Notes under the pieces: generated by a model
What the model saw: only the letters and a program-made list of their open reading frames with translations
Told to the model about the DNA's origin: nothing
Databases searched by the model: none
Part shown: in pieces, positions 41,960 through 50,815 of the stretch
How positions within the stretch are numbered: position 1 is the stretch's first letter
How the letters are laid out: the number at the start of each line of letters is the position of its first letter
Assembly (NCBI GenBank): GCA_002433235.1
Contig: DJHS01000158.1
Location: 1-57,229, forward strand
Direction of reading: 5' to 3'
Length of the DNA stretch: 57,229 nt
DNA from: UBA6614 sp002433235
GTDB lineage: Bacteria > Verrucomicrobiota > Verrucomicrobiia > Limisphaerales > UBA1100
Made by a program: the position numbers and the translations under genes

Positions 41960-43165
41960 ATGCGTTGCGCTCCACTCATCGCCCTCGGTCTGCTCACCGC
42001 GTGCATTCGCTGGCCAGAGGCGCCCCCCCCATCCGCCGCGCTGCTCTCCACATTTCACCTGAACAAACTGCACGCCATCAGTACAGCCATCGGGAAAGCC
42101 CGCGCCGCTGGCCATCTTCCCGGCGCAGTGACATGGATTGAACACAACGGCGTTCACGATACCAGAATTCACGGCAAGCTCAGCGAAAAACCCAAACACG
42201 CACTAGCACATCTCGACAGCATTTATGACGTGGCCTCCCTCACCAAGGCGGTGGCCACTACCCCCGCCGTGCTCCGCCTTTGGGAGCAAGCCAAGCTTGG
42301 CCTCGACGACAAGGTTGCCCAGCACCTCCCGGAGTTTGCCAGCGATGGCCGCGATGCCATCACCATTCGCCACCTGCTCACCCACACCAGTGGATTGCGC
42401 CCCGGCATTTCGCTGGAGGGTTGGGATGGTCATGACGAATGCATAGCCAAGTGCTGCGCCGAGATTCCCCAGCACCCGCCTGGCACGGTTTTCATCTATA
42501 GTGACATCAACTTTCAACTCCTCAACGAAATCATCCGGCGAACCAGCAAACACCCCATCGACACCTTCTGCCAACAGGAAATCTTTAACCCATTAAAGAT
42601 GAAGGACACCGGCTACAACCCGCCACCATCAAAACACAACCGCATTGCCCCCACCACACTGGAGAATGGCCGCTGGCTGCACGGCACCGTCCATGACCCC
42701 TGGGCACGCAAAACCCGAGGCATCGCTGGCCACGCAGGGTTGTTTACCACCGCGCCAGACCTCGCCCGCTTCTGCCGCATGATCCTCAACGGCGGAGAAC
42801 TGGATGGCGTGCTCATCTTCAAGAAGGAAACCGTGATGGAATGGGTCCGCATCCAAAACCCAGAGCAAAAGGATGCCAAAAACCGTCCTGCCCGCCGGGC
42901 TTTAGGCTGGGATGTCGATACAGTTTACAGCAGTCCCCGCGGCGCCCATTTTCCCATCGGCTCATTCGGTCATACAGGTTTTACTGGGCCCTCGATATGG
43001 ATCGACCCAGCATCCCACACCTTTGTCATATTCCTCTGTAACCGACTGCATCCCGACGGCCAAGGCAATGTAGTTCCATTGCGAAGGCAAATCGGCACCC
43101 TCGCCGCCGAGGCGCTCAAGAGCCCCCCCCTTCCCCTGCGTCGACCGGGCGGCGCTTCAGAATAA
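41960..43165 (+). CDS. Serine beta-lactamase-fold hydrolase, putative lipoprotein
   Basis: 401 residues. MRCAPLIALGLLTACIRW is a lipoprotein leader with lipobox LTAC. The class C/esterase-type motifs are SLTK (Ser93 nucleophile, Lys96), YSD at 180-182 (the Tyr motif) and GHTGFTG near the C-terminus. The family (S12, beta-lactamase-related) includes D,D-peptidases, esterases and beta-lactamases. The conserved HTSGLRPG and GHAGLFTTAPDLARFC are typical of the esterase/peptidase members. Antibiotic resistance cannot be inferred. Its last 50 bases overlap the 3' end of the convergent membrane-protein gene. Confidence 0.92.
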   Translation: MRCAPLIALGLLTACIRWPEAPPPSAALLSTFHLNKLHAISTAIGKARAAGHLPGAVTWIEHNGVHDTRIHGKLSEKPKHALAHLDSIYDVASLTKAVATTPAVLRLWEQAKLGLDDKVAQHLPEFASDGRDAITIRHLLTHTSGLRPGISLEGWDGHDECIAKCCAEIPQHPPGTVFIYSDINFQLLNEIIRRTSKHPIDTFCQQEIFNPLKMKDTGYNPPPSKHNRIAPTTLENGRWLHGTVHDPWARKTRGIAGHAGLFTTAPDLARFCRMILNGGELDGVLIFKKETVMEWVRIQNPEQKDAKNRPARRALGWDVDTVYSSPRGAHFPIGSFGHTGFTGPSIWIDPASHTFVIFLCNRLHPDGQGNVVPLRRQIGTLAAEALKSPPLPLRRPGGASE

Positions 43166-43745
43166 ACACCCCCGCCACAAACAAAACCGGCGTCAACGCC
43201 ACCAGCCAAAGCCACCAACTGCTCCCCTGGCGCCCTCGCGAACTCTCAGCATCCGGTGCCCCGCCGGTAAATTTCTCTCCCTGTCTCAGCCGTAATTCCC
43301 CTTTGCGTTGCCATTCATGCCCTTTCCGGTTCACAAAAAGCCTGCGCGGCACCAATTCCACCTCATGCCGCCGTGTCCCGTTGATCTCCGAAAACAACTC
43401 CAGCGTCACCACACCCGGCAAAATCGTCAGATCATGGTACACCCAGCGGCCAAATGGCACCGGCGCATTCCTCGGAGCCACCTCATCAAACCGCAGGGTC
43501 TCTGGCACAAAACCCTCCGGCACAGCTTCACCCGGAAACACAATCTCGAATCCTGAAATCCCCAACCCCTCCTGTCGAATGCGCACAACCGGTTCCCCTG
43601 TCCCACTCACCGAAAAATCCATCTCCCACGGCCCCGCGCCGCGCCGCAACTCGCTGTCCAGACTGTACAAAAGCCCGTATCCGACCAGCGCCACCGCAAA
43701 CATCCCTCCGCCAAACTTTAAAATTCGAGATCGATCCGAACTCAC
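43116..43745 (-). CDS. Unrecognised membrane protein with two terminal TM helices
   Basis: 209 residues. An N-terminal helix (FGGGMFAVALVGYGLLYSL) and a C-terminal helix (WWLWLVALTPVLFVAGVFIL) flank a beta-rich domain likely outside the cytoplasm (EMDFSVSGTGEPVVRIRQEG; RWVYHDLTILPGVVTLELFS). I do not recognise the family. The start is GTG at 43745. The 3' 50 bases overlap the convergent serine hydrolase gene in coding sequence, unusual at this length; a nearer stop does not exist in frame. Moderate confidence that it is real, based on its coherent membrane topology. Confidence 0.6.
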   Translation of the reverse strand: MSSDRSRILKFGGGMFAVALVGYGLLYSLDSELRRGAGPWEMDFSVSGTGEPVVRIRQEGLGISGFEIVFPGEAVPEGFVPETLRFDEVAPRNAPVPFGRWVYHDLTILPGVVTLELFSEINGTRRHEVELVPRRLFVNRKGHEWQRKGELRLRQGEKFTGGAPDAESSRGRQGSSWWLWLVALTPVLFVAGVFILKRRPVDAGEGGGS

Positions 43746-43834
43746 AGCCCCACCCTCGGTCCTCAGTTCTCAACCCTCAATCAAAATCACCCGTGATACA
43801 CTGTGTCAAGAATGAGGCAAAGCTCTAGCCGGCT

Positions 43835-46780
43835 TTATTTTTTCTTCGGCTGCTTCAAGGCATTACGCGGCGCCCACGCAGCCGAGGTTTGGATGGAATG
43901 TGTACACGAGCAACCGCTGCTGCTCTCCGGCGCAAGCATCAATCCCTGCGCGGGGATGATGCCCAGCCAGCAGCCGCTGCGGATGCCTTCGAGCTGAATC
44001 TTCGTGTCCTTTTCCAAGTCCCAAACGCCATGGAAGTAGTGTCTGTAAAACATACTGTGTTTGCTGGCAGCCATCAGCCCACAGCCACGGCGCGAAGGCA
44101 GCTTTATGGGCAGACGCTTGCCGGTTCGCAGGTCAAACGCACGGTTGTCGGAAAACAGCTTGCCGCCCACCACCAAGGGGTGCTGCAGATGGCCACCATG
44201 ATGCTGGTTGCGGTCATCCTTATCCTTGGGATTCACAGGCGGGTTCGCATACCATAGCTTAGGCACCTCCGGCTTGTCTGTGCCGAATCGCAGTGCCGAC
44301 GAGCTCACGTCGAACGCATGCAGATGATACTCCTTGTGGCGGTCGCTGCCACTGGCAACCAGTGTGCCCTTGGAGTGAATAAGGTAGAGCATATTCTCGC
44401 ACTTGGAAAAATCCACCGGGCGCTCCCACAGCATGCGGCCATTCGTCATGTCCAGCGCCACAAGGTGCTGCTTGTTTAAGGAACTGGGCGCGATGCGGCT
44501 GGTTGCCAACTTGCGCGGCTCGTCGTTGCGGCTCTCAACAAAGTACATCACACCATCGGCCACCGTGATGGTGGAGTTCATCACCAGCCCGCCCTTGTAG
44601 CTCCACTGGCGCTTGCCGGTGCGGCGGTCGAAGCTGAACACCTCCTCGCTCGCCAGCCGGCCGACGTCGGGCGCCTTGACGCTATCGTACCATTCGCCGA
44701 CATCGGCCACGTACGCCGAGTGAGGCTTCACCGCTGTGCCGATCAACCGCCCGTCCACGACGCCCATGTACCCCCAGTGTCGCCCCTTGGGCGCGTCAAA
44801 GCGCAGCTTGCGCTCGCCTGTCTGCGCGTCGATGCCCAGCGCGTGGCCGCCAGCGGCGAGATACAGGAAATCCTCCGACGCCGCCATGTTGCTGCCGTCG
44901 CGAGGGAGGTTGGAGCGGCGGATTTCCGGCGCGGACAGCGTCCAGAGAATCGAGCCGTTGTAGGCGTCCATGCCGAAGAACATGCGGTCGCCCTGCACGA
45001 ACAAGCGGCCATTGGCGGCGAGCGGCGCGGGATTGCGGCCGCCACGATCGGGCATCGGCCGCGGACCCGGTTCGCCCCACCACAACACGCCCATCTCCCC
45101 ACGCACGAGGTCATCGCGGCTGTTGGTCGTGTTGTCCGGGCTGCCGTACTGGTGTGTCCATTCGCCCGCGCCCTTCAACGGCAGTCGCTCCAGCACCACC
45201 AAATCCTTTGCCGCCCTGAGCGTCACACCCGATTGGTGGGGATCACCCAGCCATGATTTCAACGTCTCCAAGTCTAAACTTTCTCCCTCACCTGGAACCA
45301 GCACCACCTTTCCACCTGCCGGCCGCAGCACGCGCTGCAGCTCCGCGCCGCTTTTCCCCGGCAGCTTGCCGTCCAGCAAGAGGCTGCCCGAGACGATCAG
45401 GTTTGCGAAATACGGACCGTAAGGCAGGTCATCGAAACCATCGTGATGCACGCTCGCTCGGATGCCGTACAGCCCTGCCCGGCTCAGGGCCCGCCGCGCG
45501 GCCTGCGCCTTTTCCGCATCGGGTTCCACCACCACCACCTGCAAATCCGTGCGCCGCGCCAGCTCATGCGCCAGCCTTCCCTCCACGCTCCCCAACACGA
45601 GGCAGTAGCCCTGACGGATCTTTGATTGCCTCAAAATAATGTCAGCCACCTTTCGTACGGCCTTGGCCAGCCGGTCATCCGGAAATGGCGAAGGCACCAC
45701 AGGGATGTCCGGCAGACGATAGTAAAAAGAGGAATCAAAACTATACGGCTTGCTGACAAACTCCCGGCCATCCGCCCGCTTGGCGTGGATGCGGTAGGTG
45801 TATTCCGTGTCGGGCAACAGGCCACGCATGGTCACGATGTGCCGCGCCGCGCTGCTGGCGACCTTGGCCTCCAGCTTCTGTCCGCCGCTGGAGCGAAACA
45901 CCACGCGCGCAGTCATCGATTGTTCCAGTTCCCACTCGACCTTCACGGTGGTGCGACCCGCCCAGCCCACAAATGGCCCACTCACGATCTCCACCGGCTG
46001 CGGCGGCAGGGGGAACTTATCCGCCTTGCCTTTAAACAAAGCCTCCACCTCCGAGCCCTTCAGCGCGCGCGACCACACGGCGGCCTCGTGCAGCCCGCCC
46101 GCTAGCCGGTTAAACTCATCGTCGTCGTGATACGCCGCCAGCTCGAATAACGCCTGCGGCGGGTAGCGGATGGCGCCCTTCTGCGCGGCGGAGGTGGCGC
46201 GTAGCTTGCCGTTTACGTACAGTCGCATCTCCGCGCCGTCATACACGCCGGCCACGTGGTGCCAGTGACCCTTCACGTAGTCCACTGAATCTTTCAGGTA
46301 AGTGATTACCTCGGTGCCTTCCGAGTTGAGGCCGAAATTGAACCGTTGATTCTCGTAACCCAGCACCCAGCCGCGTTCATATTTTCCGTTGTCCTGAATG
46401 ACGCCGCAGATGCCGCCCCAGCGTAGCGGCCGATCGACCTTCACCCACGCCATCACGGTGATTTCCTTTTGCGGCAAGGCAAACCCTTCCAGCCCGTCCG
46501 CCACCCAAACGCGATGCCCCACGCCACTCAAGGCGAGATGTGACGGACCGTTCTCTGCCTCGATACGCGCAGAACCATTGAAACGCGCGGGCACTTTACC
46601 CTCCATCGGCTGCACTATCTTATCCTTCGTGCGCAACGGCTCGAACAGCCAATGATACATCGGCCCCTCGGCGGCATTCGACAGGTTGGTCATTGTCATT
46701 AACAATAAACCAACTATGATTGCCGGCTTGAACAATACCTCCACCCTCGACGAGCAACCAAGATGCCTCAAATCCGTCAT
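43835..46780 (-). CDS. Exported LamG / FN3-like / methyltransferase-like / PQQ-propeller fusion protein
   Basis: 981 residues. Signal region about 15-37. LamG-type jelly roll 45-250 (EITVMAWVKVDR, HHVAGVYDGAEMRLYVNGKL). A fibronectin-III-like domain 262-350 (LLPDTEYTYRIHAKRADGR). Then 375-535 looks like a class I methyltransferase Rossmann core: YCLVLGSVEGRLAHELA, VVVVEPDAEKA with the acidic end of strand 2, FANLIVSGSLL and VLRPAGGKVVLVPG. Last comes a PQQ/BamB-like propeller 540-970 (GIDAQTGERK, DRRTGKRQWSY, DMTNGRMLWERP) ending SSSGCSCTHSIQTSAAWAPR. The glycine-rich SAM motif is degenerate and the protein is exported, so methyl transfer is doubtful. Its ATG overlaps the stop of the upstream propeller gene (ATGA): last gene of the mod-type operon. 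Confidence 0.85.
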   Translation of the reverse strand: MTDLRHLGCSSRVEVLFKPAIIVGLLLMTMTNLSNAAEGPMYHWLFEPLRTKDKIVQPMEGKVPARFNGSARIEAENGPSHLALSGVGHRVWVADGLEGFALPQKEITVMAWVKVDRPLRWGGICGVIQDNGKYERGWVLGYENQRFNFGLNSEGTEVITYLKDSVDYVKGHWHHVAGVYDGAEMRLYVNGKLRATSAAQKGAIRYPPQALFELAAYHDDDEFNRLAGGLHEAAVWSRALKGSEVEALFKGKADKFPLPPQPVEIVSGPFVGWAGRTTVKVEWELEQSMTARVVFRSSGGQKLEAKVASSAARHIVTMRGLLPDTEYTYRIHAKRADGREFVSKPYSFDSSFYYRLPDIPVVPSPFPDDRLAKAVRKVADIILRQSKIRQGYCLVLGSVEGRLAHELARRTDLQVVVVEPDAEKAQAARRALSRAGLYGIRASVHHDGFDDLPYGPYFANLIVSGSLLLDGKLPGKSGAELQRVLRPAGGKVVLVPGEGESLDLETLKSWLGDPHQSGVTLRAAKDLVVLERLPLKGAGEWTHQYGSPDNTTNSRDDLVRGEMGVLWWGEPGPRPMPDRGGRNPAPLAANGRLFVQGDRMFFGMDAYNGSILWTLSAPEIRRSNLPRDGSNMAASEDFLYLAAGGHALGIDAQTGERKLRFDAPKGRHWGYMGVVDGRLIGTAVKPHSAYVADVGEWYDSVKAPDVGRLASEEVFSFDRRTGKRQWSYKGGLVMNSTITVADGVMYFVESRNDEPRKLATSRIAPSSLNKQHLVALDMTNGRMLWERPVDFSKCENMLYLIHSKGTLVASGSDRHKEYHLHAFDVSSSALRFGTDKPEVPKLWYANPPVNPKDKDDRNQHHGGHLQHPLVVGGKLFSDNRAFDLRTGKRLPIKLPSRRGCGLMAASKHSMFYRHYFHGVWDLEKDTKIQLEGIRSGCWLGIIPAQGLMLAPESSSGCSCTHSIQTSAAWAPRNALKQPKKK

Positions 46781-48141
46781 CGTGCATCCCCCGCCCTAAA
46801 GCAATGAATGACGCCCTCATCCGTGCTCACCAGCAGGCGACCGTGCGCCACGGCCATGCCAAATACACGGCCTTTCACCGCGTGCCGCCAAGCCTCCACG
46901 CCGTTGCCAACGCTAAACGCAGCGACAACGTTTTTACCGCCCACGAAAATGGTGTCGCCCGCAAGGATGAGCGCGTCGGGATAGTCACTGGGCCGCTTCC
47001 AAAGTTCGCAGGCGAGCAGCTCCTTTTCTATCACAGCCAAGCGCGCCTTCAGGGTGGCCAAATCGATGTTCAGCGCGGCCAGAGGCTTGGGTACAGGTTT
47101 GCCACGGCGAGCATTCTTTATCTGCCCATCCAGCTGATTGATTTGCACCCTCACCGACTGACGCTCGGCCTCCCATTTCAGGAAATTCGGGTGATTAATT
47201 GCACGCATCTCGCCCAAGCCGTGGACAAGGAAACGCTCCGGTGTCACAATCATATGCGTGCCGTCGAGCGTGGCAAAAACCTTGTTCCAGCCGGAGGGGA
47301 TGAGGCACAGCTGCCCAGTGCGCCCAGGGCCAACCACCAGCGTGTCGCCCGACAACGTCGCATCCGTGCCGCCGGGACCACCGAGGGTGCGCAGGCGCTT
47401 GCCGGTTGCGCGGTCGTACACCACCGGACTGGCGCGGCCGGCGGGCACGTAGAGGTGCTTAGCCGACAACAATATGTTGCCCTGCGCCGTGAGGTCGGTC
47501 TGCTCCGAGCGCCATTGCACGCGGCCGGTGCCAGCCTCCAGCGCGCAGATGTGCACGCCTTCGCTCGGGAACATCCCGCCCGCCGCGTAGGCCGTGCCGT
47601 TGTCGATGAGCACGCCCGTGCGCACCGGCCAAGCCGAGATGATCCGCCCGTTGCCGGCGATGCGATAATCGCGCGGGCCAATTCGCGTTTTCCAGACCAG
47701 CTTTCCGGCGGTGGTCACGCAGTAGACATGGCCGTCGTCGGATCCGAAATAGAGGCGGCCCTCGTGGAGCGTGGGCGCGAGGCGGATGGGGCCCTCGGCG
47801 AAAAACGTCCAGCGCACACGGCCGGTCTTGGCGTCGAGGCAATAGAGCTGGTCATCGGCCGACGATCCGTAAAACACCCAGTCGCTGTTCGCGATCGCGT
47901 GATAGGCGTGATCGAAAGTCTGCCGGTTGTGGAGGCCGAAGTGCTTGTTGTAAAGGTCGCGCTTGGCCGGGCCGCGCCAGGCGGGCCGGGGCTTGTGGGG
48001 CGACCGATGAACCCACGCCTCCTTCAACGGAAACGCCAACTGCTCGCCGGAAATGCCGGAGCGGGCGGCATCGCGGAGATATGTCGGCCAGTCCGCGGCC
48101 GCCGCCGCGATGGGCAGCAGGAAAAGCGCAACCAGTCGCAT
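46777..48141 (-). CDS. Exported PQQ-type propeller protein with helical insertion
   Basis: 454 residues with signal peptide (MRLVALFLLPIAAAAADW). Propeller blades carry CLDAKTGRVRW, CVTTAGKLVW, EAGTGRVQW and YDRATGKRLR. Residues about 316-385 are a charged helical, probably coiled-coil, segment (AERQSVRVQINQLDGQIKNA; DLATLKARLAVIEKELL) set between blades, not usual for this fold. The last blade ends FGMAVAHGRLLVSTDEGVIH. The ATG at 48141 overlaps the TGA of the ThiF-like gene by one base (TGATG) and the stop overlaps the next start, so it is inside the operon. PQQ binding is not demonstrated. Confidence 0.83.
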   Translation of the reverse strand: MRLVALFLLPIAAAAADWPTYLRDAARSGISGEQLAFPLKEAWVHRSPHKPRPAWRGPAKRDLYNKHFGLHNRQTFDHAYHAIANSDWVFYGSSADDQLYCLDAKTGRVRWTFFAEGPIRLAPTLHEGRLYFGSDDGHVYCVTTAGKLVWKTRIGPRDYRIAGNGRIISAWPVRTGVLIDNGTAYAAGGMFPSEGVHICALEAGTGRVQWRSEQTDLTAQGNILLSAKHLYVPAGRASPVVYDRATGKRLRTLGGPGGTDATLSGDTLVVGPGRTGQLCLIPSGWNKVFATLDGTHMIVTPERFLVHGLGEMRAINHPNFLKWEAERQSVRVQINQLDGQIKNARRGKPVPKPLAALNIDLATLKARLAVIEKELLACELWKRPSDYPDALILAGDTIFVGGKNVVAAFSVGNGVEAWRHAVKGRVFGMAVAHGRLLVSTDEGVIHCFRAGDAR

Positions 48142-48908
48142 CAACCCACCTTAACATTGTCGCCGCACTCAGGGCAACCCGGATCGGGCCGCAGGTTTAC
48201 AGTTTTAAACGTCATGGCGCGCAGGTCGCAGGTGAGCAGGCGGTTGAGGAGCGGCTGGCCGAGGCCGGCGATGAGCTTGATGGCCTCCATCGCGCCGAGG
48301 CAGCCGACCATGCCCGACACCGCGCCGAAGACGGGAAAACGCCGCCGCCAATAGTCAGGAGCCTCCGGGTACAGGCACCGCAGGCAGCCCGTCTGCCCGG
48401 GCACAAAGGTGGTGATGTGCGCCTCCAGCTCGTACATCGCGCACTCGACTAGCGGCTTGCGCTGTCGCACGGACTCGGCGTTCATCGGGAAGCGCTCCTC
48501 AAACAACGGCGCGCAGTCAACGATCACGTCCGCCTCGGCAGTGATTCGCGCCGCGTTGCCCTCATTAATGTTCTCGGCAATGGCAGTGACCTCGAGTCGC
48601 GGATTGAGCTCCTTCAGCCGCCGCGCGGCGCACTCGACGCGGGAAGTGCCCAGCGCGTCATGCGTCATCAGCAATTGCCGGTTGAGGTCCGGTGGCTTGA
48701 GGTCGCCCGCGTGCGCGAGGATCAACCGCCCCACCCCCGCCGCCGCCAACTCGTACGCCACCAGCCCGCCCAGCCCACCGATGCGGCTAACGAGCACGGT
48801 CGCTCCCTTCAGCTTGCGCTGCCCCTCCTCGCCGAAGCCGTCGACGGTGGTCTGCCACGAGTAGACCTCGCGCTCAAGGGAGGTCAGTTCGGTTGAGTGA
48901 TCAGTCAT
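48141..48908 (-). CDS. ThiF/MoeB/HesA-type E1-like adenylyltransferase
   Basis: 255 residues. E1-like enzymes adenylate the C-terminal Gly of a ubiquitin-like sulfur carrier (MoaD, ThiS). The nucleotide site ATVLVSRIGGLGG has Arg42 at the position of the usual first glycine; the following GGLG is intact. DLNRQ (arginine finger), VIVDCAP (metal Asp) and the two zinc pairs CLRC and CPEC are present. The crossover segment usually contains TCxExGV; here it reads WRRRFPVFGAVSGMVGCLGA, so the catalytic Cys is absent, as tolerated in MoeB. It follows modC by 6 bases; the genomic context suggests molybdopterin synthesis. No carrier-protein gene is in the window. Confidence 0.87.
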   Translation of the reverse strand: MTDHSTELTSLEREVYSWQTTVDGFGEEGQRKLKGATVLVSRIGGLGGLVAYELAAAGVGRLILAHAGDLKPPDLNRQLLMTHDALGTSRVECAARRLKELNPRLEVTAIAENINEGNAARITAEADVIVDCAPLFEERFPMNAESVRQRKPLVECAMYELEAHITTFVPGQTGCLRCLYPEAPDYWRRRFPVFGAVSGMVGCLGAMEAIKLIAGLGQPLLNRLLTCDLRAMTFKTVNLRPDPGCPECGDNVKVG

Positions 48909-48914
48909 CAGTGA

Positions 48915-49556
48915 TTACTCTTCCCGCGTCACCCTGCCATCTTCCATCCGGAAATGACAGCCCGCCAGCCGCCGGGCCTCGCTGGGGCTATGGGTGATGT
49001 GCAGGATGGTCACGCCGGTCTCGCGGTGGATGTGCTCGAGGAGCTGGCACATTTCCTCGTGCAGTTCCTCGTCCAGCGCGCTGAGAGGTTCGTCGAGGCA
49101 AAGAACTCTGGGCTTGTGCGCCAAGGCGCGGCCGAGGGCGACGCGCTGGGCCTCGCCGCCGCTGAGCTTCTCGGGGGCACGGTCGAGCAAGTGCGTGATG
49201 CCCAGCAGTTCGGCGAGTTCATCGACGCGCGCGGCAATTTCGCCCTGCGGCAACTCGCGCAGCACGAGGGCAAAGGCGAGCTGCTCGCGCACGATGAGCG
49301 TGGGGAACAGCGCGCGGTCCTGCGGCACATAGCCGACGCCACGCTCGGCGGGCGGCAGGTCCGTCACGTCTTCCTCGCCGAGGCGCACGGTGCCGCCCTG
49401 TAGTTTGCGCAAGCCACAGACGGCCTCAAGGATGGTCGTCTTGCCGCAGCCGCTGCGGCCCATCAACACGCCGTACTCGCCGGCGGCCAGCTCGAGGTTG
49501 ACGTCCTTCAACTCAAAGCTGCCTTGGCGCAGGGCGATGTTCTCCAGGGCGATCAT
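48915..49556 (-). CDS. modC: ABC transporter ATPase, molybdate/tungstate type (ModC-like)
   Basis: 213 residues. Walker A GRSGCGKTT, Q-loop in YVPQDRALFP, signature LSGGEAQRVALGRAL, Walker B VLCLDEPLSAL and the H-loop ILHITHSPSEA are complete. It is a short form lacking the C-terminal TOBE/MOP regulatory domain of E. coli ModC (352 residues), as seen in WtpC/TupC-like ATPases. Its ATG overlaps the end of the permease gene by 4 bases. It should power the permease encoded just upstream. Molybdate versus tungstate cannot be told from this subunit. Confidence 0.87.
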   Translation of the reverse strand: MIALENIALRQGSFELKDVNLELAAGEYGVLMGRSGCGKTTILEAVCGLRKLQGGTVRLGEEDVTDLPPAERGVGYVPQDRALFPTLIVREQLAFALVLRELPQGEIAARVDELAELLGITHLLDRAPEKLSGGEAQRVALGRALAHKPRVLCLDEPLSALDEELHEEMCQLLEHIHRETGVTILHITHSPSEARRLAGCHFRMEDGRVTREE

Positions 49557-50815
49557 GCAAAGATGCGTTTCATGCCGAGTGTGCGGGCGATGATGAAAAC
49601 GATGGCCGCGGCGGCGATCATGATGAGCGAAACGGCGAGCATGCCCTCGGTGCGCCCGGCCTGCAGCTCGAGGAAGGCGCTGGTGGGCAGCACCTCGGTC
49701 TTCTGCCGCGTGGCGCCGGCGAAGACAAGGATGGGCCCGAATTCACCCAGCGCGCGCGCCCAAGCGAGCGTCGCGGCAGCAAGCACCCCGCCCTTGGCCT
49801 GCGGCATGATGACGCGCCAGAAGGCTTGCCGGCGGTTGCAGCCCAGAGTGAGGGCGACCTGTTCGAAGCGTTGCGGGATTTGGTCGAACGTCACGCGCAT
49901 GGTGCGCACGGCGAAGGCGCAGGCGACCATGAACTGCGCGAGCACGACGGCGGGCCACTTGTAAACGACGGCGTCGCTGAGCCAGTCGGGCAGGTAGCGG
50001 AAAAGGATGAGCAGGCTGAGGCCGACCACGAGCGGCGGCAGGACGATGGGGATGTCGAGCAGCGTGTCGATGATCGTCTTGCCGCGAAAATCGAACCGGC
50101 TCATCACGTAGCCGATGGGCACGGCGACCCACAGCGAAAGCAGCGTGGTGAGCGTGCAGCTGATGAGCGAGAGCTTGATGGAGAATTGAATATCTCGGCT
50201 GCGCAGTGCCTGGATGATGGGGTTGGGTTTGGTGATGGTGACGGTGTCGGGCGCGGTGGAGGTGGGGGCGGCGATGAGAATCTGCGTCTTGGCGGTGTCG
50301 GTGATCTCGTGGACGCCGTTCCAGTCGCCGGCGCCGTCGAGGCGAATGAACTCGCTCCAGATGAGCCGGTGCTGGACGTCGGTGGTGAGCGTGGCCACAC
50401 CGTTGGTGACGGCGACGGACACCACGCGCGCAACCGGCTGCAGCGAGCCGGTGACGGGCGCATCGCCGTTGCGCGGCAGCAGCGCCACCTCCGCCGCGCC
50501 GGCTTTAAACAAACCGTTACGCGTGAGGCGCTGGCCGGCGTTGTCGAGGCCGGACTCGTTCTTGCCCGCGCGGTAAAAATAACGGCGGCCCTTTTCCACG
50601 GGCACGGGCGCGCCCTTGGCCTGTTCATCGGCATAACGCCCGTGCGGCACCTGCTCGGGGCCGAGGATGGGCTTGTCGCCGTAGTCGAGAAAGACGAGGT
50701 CGGCCAGCACCATGGCGGCAATGATGAGCAGATAACTGCCGCCGAGGACGCCGAGGCCGATGAGGAAGGGCTTGTCGGAGGCGACGCGAAAGGGGGCTGG
50801 GCCCGGGCCGCTCAT
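49553..50815 (-). CDS. modB: ABC transporter permease, molybdate type, with inserted extracytoplasmic beta domain
   Basis: 420 residues, against about 225 for E. coli ModB. TM1 (FLIGLGVLGGSYLLIIAAMV) is followed by a 160-residue insertion (about 43-205) and then the normal five-helix permease core with the EAA loop EQVALTLGCNRRQAFWRVIM (318-337) and LGEFGPILVFAGAT, typical of ModB. Within the insertion, residues about 130-196 (VVSVAVTNGVATLTTDVQHR, then LDGAGDWNGVHEITD) follow the pattern of small beta domains in phage tail and adhesin proteins. It would lie outside the cytoplasm and may contact the membrane-anchored binding protein. Start and stop overlap both neighbours by 4 bases. Confidence 0.88.
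   Translation of the reverse strand: MSGPGPAPFRVASDKPFLIGLGVLGGSYLLIIAAMVLADLVFLDYGDKPILGPEQVPHGRYADEQAKGAPVPVEKGRRYFYRAGKNESGLDNAGQRLTRNGLFKAGAAEVALLPRNGDAPVTGSLQPVARVVSVAVTNGVATLTTDVQHRLIWSEFIRLDGAGDWNGVHEITDTAKTQILIAAPTSTAPDTVTITKPNPIIQALRSRDIQFSIKLSLISCTLTTLLSLWVAVPIGYVMSRFDFRGKTIIDTLLDIPIVLPPLVVGLSLLILFRYLPDWLSDAVVYKWPAVVLAQFMVACAFAVRTMRVTFDQIPQRFEQVALTLGCNRRQAFWRVIMPQAKGGVLAAATLAWARALGEFGPILVFAGATRQKTEVLPTSAFLELQAGRTEGMLAVSLIMIAAAAIVFIIARTLGMKRIFA

Noticed and set aside
46804..48354. Long plus-strand open frame (516 codons) opposite the propeller and ThiF-like genes
   Set aside because: Spans two real minus-strand genes with clear blades and E1 motifs; the plus translation has no recognisable domain.
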